Source: Chromera velia (taxonomy: Eukaryota; Sar; Chromeraceae). From it: a DNA stretch of 34,464 bases. The number at the start of each line of letters is the position of its first letter. Positions within the stretch are counted from its first letter, which is position 1. Below, piece after piece: positions 31,080 through 34,464 of the stretch. The notes under the pieces were generated by a model. That model searched no databases. It had not been told where the DNA came from and saw only the letters and a program-made list of their open reading frames with translations. A program made the translations under genes and the position numbers. The stretch spans positions 1-34,464 of the forward strand of contig JAHBMJ010001177.1 of NCBI GenBank assembly GCA_018398765.1, given 5' to 3'.

Positions 31080-31547
31080 TTATCTCTCTATAACTGCCTG
31101 CTTGCCCTGCAAGTTCTGAAAGCACACACGGGTCCACCTTGTCGACAAACCTCACCGGGCCAACCAGCGGTCTGAGAATGTCTGGGAAAGCCGAGTCGCT
31201 CAGGAACTGGAGTTGATAGACGGCAATATTCTGTTTTTTGCTCCACTGCCTCAGTTGGGCAATGCTGTTGAGTCCCAGGGTCATGCTGACCACACAGTCT
31301 GGATACCCCCAGTCAGATGCGCATGCAACCAGAAACTAGATGACGGCCCCCGACCAGTCACCCTCTGCAATCATCGATCGGCGCTCTCCCGTCGAGAGTC
31401 GGGTAACCGTGATGGTGACAGCTTCGATACAGCTGCCTGCACCCTCTGCAATGCACATCCCGTTGGCACGTGCTGCTCTCACCAGCGGCTTCATGACCTC
31501 GTCAAGGAATCCACGCGATACCGTCCTCAACGGTCGCACCTCCACCT
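31080..31547 (-). pseudogene. Unrecognised minus-strand coding relic
   Basis: From about 31547 down to 31100 the minus strand holds one frame of about 150 codons crossed by a single TAG at 31338-31336. Sequence includes ARANGMCIAEGAGSCIEAV, IAEGDWSGAVI, then FLVACASDWGYPD, SIAQLRQWSKKQNIAVYQL and RPLVGPVRFVDKVDPCVLS. Composition is that of a globular protein, and the frame continues smoothly across the TAG. An AG just before 31547 could be a splice acceptor; upstream sequence in the same frame has stops. No family recognised. It could be a host gene exon disrupted by the Copia insertion at 25.6-31.0 kb, or part of another element. Confidence 0.45.
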
Positions 31548-31623
31548 AGCTACACCGCTATGCAACGGCGCTGCTTCATCTGCTCCACTCTGGTTGTTAG
31601 TTCTGCTCTCGCTAGGTGTTGCC

Positions 31624-32036
31624 AGAAAAAATCTTAGTGATGCGTCAGGTGGAAGGAAGTGGTGATCTATACGTGAGACTGAAGGATATAGAAAGGAATG
31701 ATTGGGATAAAGAGATACTTTGTTATACCTCTACCTACGGGAGCTGCTTACCCTCTCATCAGGGTTGTTGAAGACAGAAAGATCCACTTCAGAAGGTTAT
31801 GTTCAGTTCGTCATTGTTCATCAATCACCTTGATCTTTCATCATAACATTCCAATTTTTGTGTACTTCTTTGTTCTCTTACATGCATATTGCAGTGGGTT
31901 TGGATGTCCCTGCAAATTGGCATGTATTCGTGCATACCTACGCGATACAGAGTTGTATGGTACATCACGTCACTGATGCGTATGACCCTTGCTTATGCAC
32001 GTACCAATGCGGCGTCGCCCTTCCTGGCTCCTGCTC
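31624..32036. repeat. R locus copy 2, left part (empty site of the TIR element)
   Basis: 31624-31657 matches 14499-14532, and 31655-32036 matches 23258-23639, so this copy carries the uninterrupted target of the 8.7-kb TIR element. It is itself interrupted at 32036 by the hAT-like element. It contains the 92-codon frame also found in copy 1 (31698-31976). Confidence 0.88.
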
Positions 32037-32847
32037 CAGGCTTTCTAGACAGGATATACCCAACCAGTTAATTGGGTGAATGCCTCGGGGGGCTATTTAG
32101 GGGGTCCGCTCATATTTGATTGGTGCATACCATCGGGGGCTTAGGCATGTCTTGTGTGCTGCCATGGAGCGGGGGCCACGGCAACACGCGTAAAGTATAT
32201 GCTTTTTGGGACTACGCGCATCGTATATACATATGTAACTCTGTGTGAGTTACACTTGAGGGGCACGCATACGCAAAGTAAGTAAAACATGTGCGATCAC
32301 GACTCCATGCAAGTTGCTTGAGGGGCATATTTTGGAACTCGGGTGATACCGACCGTGACGGAGACAGAACCGATCCCCCCCTCAAAAATGAAAAAATGCG
32401 TTATGCGAATGCATACGATCTCAGGGCCTCTCGGCTGATCTCAGCAGAGCTGAGCTGCCCTCCAAGGCGACACCGCGGCGTTTACAGTCAAACGTCACGG
32501 TGCTGCAGAGCGGCACCGAGCGCCACGGAGCCCCCGAAGGGTGGACCGCGGCACGCCATGGTTGTAAAACTTGGAAGAAAGGGTGGGAACCGCGGCGTGA
32601 CTCTTCCGATCCTTACCTTTTCTGAGGTCAGTTGAACCAAATTAATCAGCAATACATCAAATTTATCGTTGGAACACCTTAAAAAAACTTTTTTGTGCCT
32701 GCGGCGTGCAAAAGAAACCGTTTTTTTGAGTATATGGGGCTATGTCCCAAACAAAGAGGGGCGCCACTGCAGAGGGGCCTCTAAAGGACCACGGCGCAGC
32801 CGCGGTGCTAAACCGCAGTGCTAAAAAGGGCCACTCTAGAAAGCCTG
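32037..32847. mobile_element. 811-bp hAT-like non-autonomous DNA transposon
   Basis: Perfect 13-bp inverted ends (CAGGCTTTCTAGA ... TCTAGAAAGCCTG) and an 8-bp target duplication, TCCTGCTC at 32029-32036 and TCCTGTTC at 32848-32855 (one transition). The empty site is present once as TCCTGCTC at 23632-23639 in R copy 1. An 8-bp duplication with CAG-type ends fits the hAT superfamily. No transposase frame is present; the interior has several CCGCGG-type and GCGGTGCTAAA subterminal motifs. Confidence 0.85.
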
Positions 32848-32855
32848 TCCTGTTC

Positions 32856-32901
32856 TTCTTTCCAGCTCTGTCCCATTGCATGGATACAGACCTATTTTTA
32901 C
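32856..32901. repeat. R locus copy 2, right fragment
   Basis: About 46 bp matching 23640-23690 (TCTTTCC-GCTCT-TCCCATTGCATGGATACAG), which restores the R locus after the hAT-like insertion. The match ends at the CTATTTTTA phrase. Confidence 0.8.
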
Positions 32902-34230
32902 TATGCTAGACTCATGCATTGCATGATTGTAATGTTCCTACGGGATATGCCGTGGCCCCCAGGGGTGAGATAGGGTAAGAGCACTGAGAGGTGCGTTCAC
33001 GATCATAGTACATGCATACAACAGGTTCTCCTTCCCATACTATTAATAACATATTAATATGGTGTATGAAAAAACCCTCAATCACGGTTCTTGGCTACGC
33101 AAAGGCGTAGCCGCGGTATCTGTAAATGCCGTAGAGGGCCGGAGACAGCTGGATAGGCTTCAAGACGGTTGAGAAGAAGAAATAAGAAGAGCTCTGCTAT
33201 TAGCTACGTTTGCTAATAAGAAAATTAATGATGTACAAGGACTTCGCAAACACATGGTGTTAACGTGAATAAACGTGAAAGAGAAAATGAAATTATAACC
33301 ACAGCAATACATTACTGATAAATCTTTAACAATTAACTTATTAAGAAAAAAAAAAATCACAGTGCTCCCCGCTTAAATCTACTTACATTTTTACTTTTTA
33401 TTTATGGAATAGGGATCTAGAATTGCTATCACAACACCCTATGAAGGGGCGTTATCAATCGTTGTCAGCTTTGCGTCTATATAGAGCCTCGGGGGGGGGG
33501 GGGTCGGCCTCTGGCCGATAGCTATATACAACGCCCCTGCAGGGGCATAGCAAGTTGTAAGTAGGTGTTGGGAGAGCGCTTTCCACAGTAATGGACGAGC
33601 GTTCAAAAACTATTTCATTCAGACATATATGCTGAAAAGGACCTTCTTCCATCTTCTTTCATAACAGATAAGAATGAATGAATTATGTTTGATTTTGATC
33701 TAATAACTAGATTTTGATATATGAAAGGGTGTAGGCTGATACATATTCGTGAGTTTAGCTCAATTTTTTGTCAATGAAGGATAATGAAAGGGTGTAGCCT
33801 GTCTAAGATCTTATACATACAACACAACACCCTAGGGGCGTTGCCCCTTGGGCAAAACGCCTTTATATAAAACACCCTCAAGGCGTAGCCTCTCAGCACG
33901 TCTCTATATACTACGCCACCCCCCCCCTTATATCTAGACCCCTATTTTACGGAGTCAAAATTGAATATATAGGTCTTTTACATACAGACACATATGCTGT
34001 AATGTTTCTTTCATTTACTTTCATTTATATTTTGGCCATTCTAGTAGTAGCATAGTAGTATATGTAGTAGCCAAACATTATATACGCCTTCTATTATCAA
34101 TTTGCTCTTTTAAATCATCTAGCTATAACTGAGACTGTGAGCTAGTCTATAAAATGTTTGAACACAACGTTATACAAGTCCTAAACTACATGCTTGCTAC
34201 GCTTGCTGTATTAGTTGCTGTAGTTGATTA
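32902..34230. other. AT-rich spacer with recurring GGCGTAGCC / GGGTGTAGSCTG phrases
   Basis: No gene is supported. Short phrases recur: GGCGTAGCC near 33108 and 33883, GAAAGGGTGTAG near 33724 and 33786, and ACACCCTA(T/G)G near 33433 and 33830, several set in inverted pairs with GGGGCGTT. A homopolymer G run at about 33491-33503 is flanked by an inverted CTATATA pair. Confidence 0.45.
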
Positions 34231-34464
34231 TGCTCACTTACTCACTCACCAACATACTTCGTCACTGACTCACTGAGTCATTCTTGTTTTCCTCACTAAT
34301 TCACTCACTCACTGTCTCACTTGCTCACTCACTCACTCCTTCATTTTCTCTGTCTCTCTTCGATCACTCATCCACATGCCCAAAGTTAACGGCTTCTATT
34401 AACACTCTCACATCCACACACCCGAATGGCTTTTATTCACACACTCGCTCTCTCTGTCTCTCTT
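34231..34464. repeat. CTCACTCA-type microsatellite at the window end
   Basis: Degenerate (CTCA)n, then CT-rich DNA to the end of the window, similar to the array at 2022-2382. Confidence 0.85.

Overview
The window looks like nuclear DNA of a repeat-rich unicellular eukaryote, most likely an alga or other protist. It has a multi-exon gene with GT-AG introns for a microbial (type I) rhodopsin, dense di- and tetranucleotide microsatellites, TGCATGCA-rich spacers and several classes of eukaryotic transposons. Nothing fixes the species; a chromerid-like or other secondary-plastid alga is only a guess. One short run of N at about 17.9 kb marks a draft assembly.

Layout. 1-4.1 kb: microsatellites, a diverged pair of ~190-bp repeats, a decamer array, and a 453-bp foldback element (3663-4115). 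4.5-4.8 kb: a cluster of a short AAGAGCYAGY motif. 5261-7353: the only intact gene I can support, a four-exon rhodopsin (424 aa) with a signal peptide, seven membrane helices, the retinal lysine (K254) and a ~165-residue C-terminal tail. Gln replaces both carboxylates used by proton pumps in helix 3. 7.4-14.5 kb: gene-poor DNA with microsatellites, two ATATCG-rich arrays and a 145-bp satellite (12353-13394) whose units look like tiny exon-intron modules.

14.5-33 kb is a nest of mobile elements. A locus called R here exists in two copies (14499-14532 + 23258-~23690, and 31624-32036 + 32856-~32901). Copy 1 is split by an 8.7-kb element with ~34-bp terminal inverted repeats and a GGA duplication (14533-23257). 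Copy 2 is split by an 811-bp hAT-like element with 13-bp inverted repeats and an 8-bp duplication (32037-32847). Each copy serves as the empty site for the other. Inside the 8.7-kb element sits a Penelope-like retroelement (16444-22794) with exactly matching 15-bp target duplications, 401-bp direct terminal repeats, gag-like ORFs, a zinc-knuckle plus GIY-YIG-like segment upstream, and a YMDD reverse transcriptase. Between the R copies lies a nearly complete Copia LTR retrotransposon (25592-30959) with LTRs, a primer-binding site and integrase, reverse transcriptase and RNase H regions.

Both retroelements keep long reading frames with very few frameshifts, but these are crossed by many in-frame TAG/TAA codons and a few TGA. 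All repeat pairs differ almost only by transitions. Cytosine-deamination decay explains most of this. A Gln reading of TAG/TAA is a less likely alternative worth testing.
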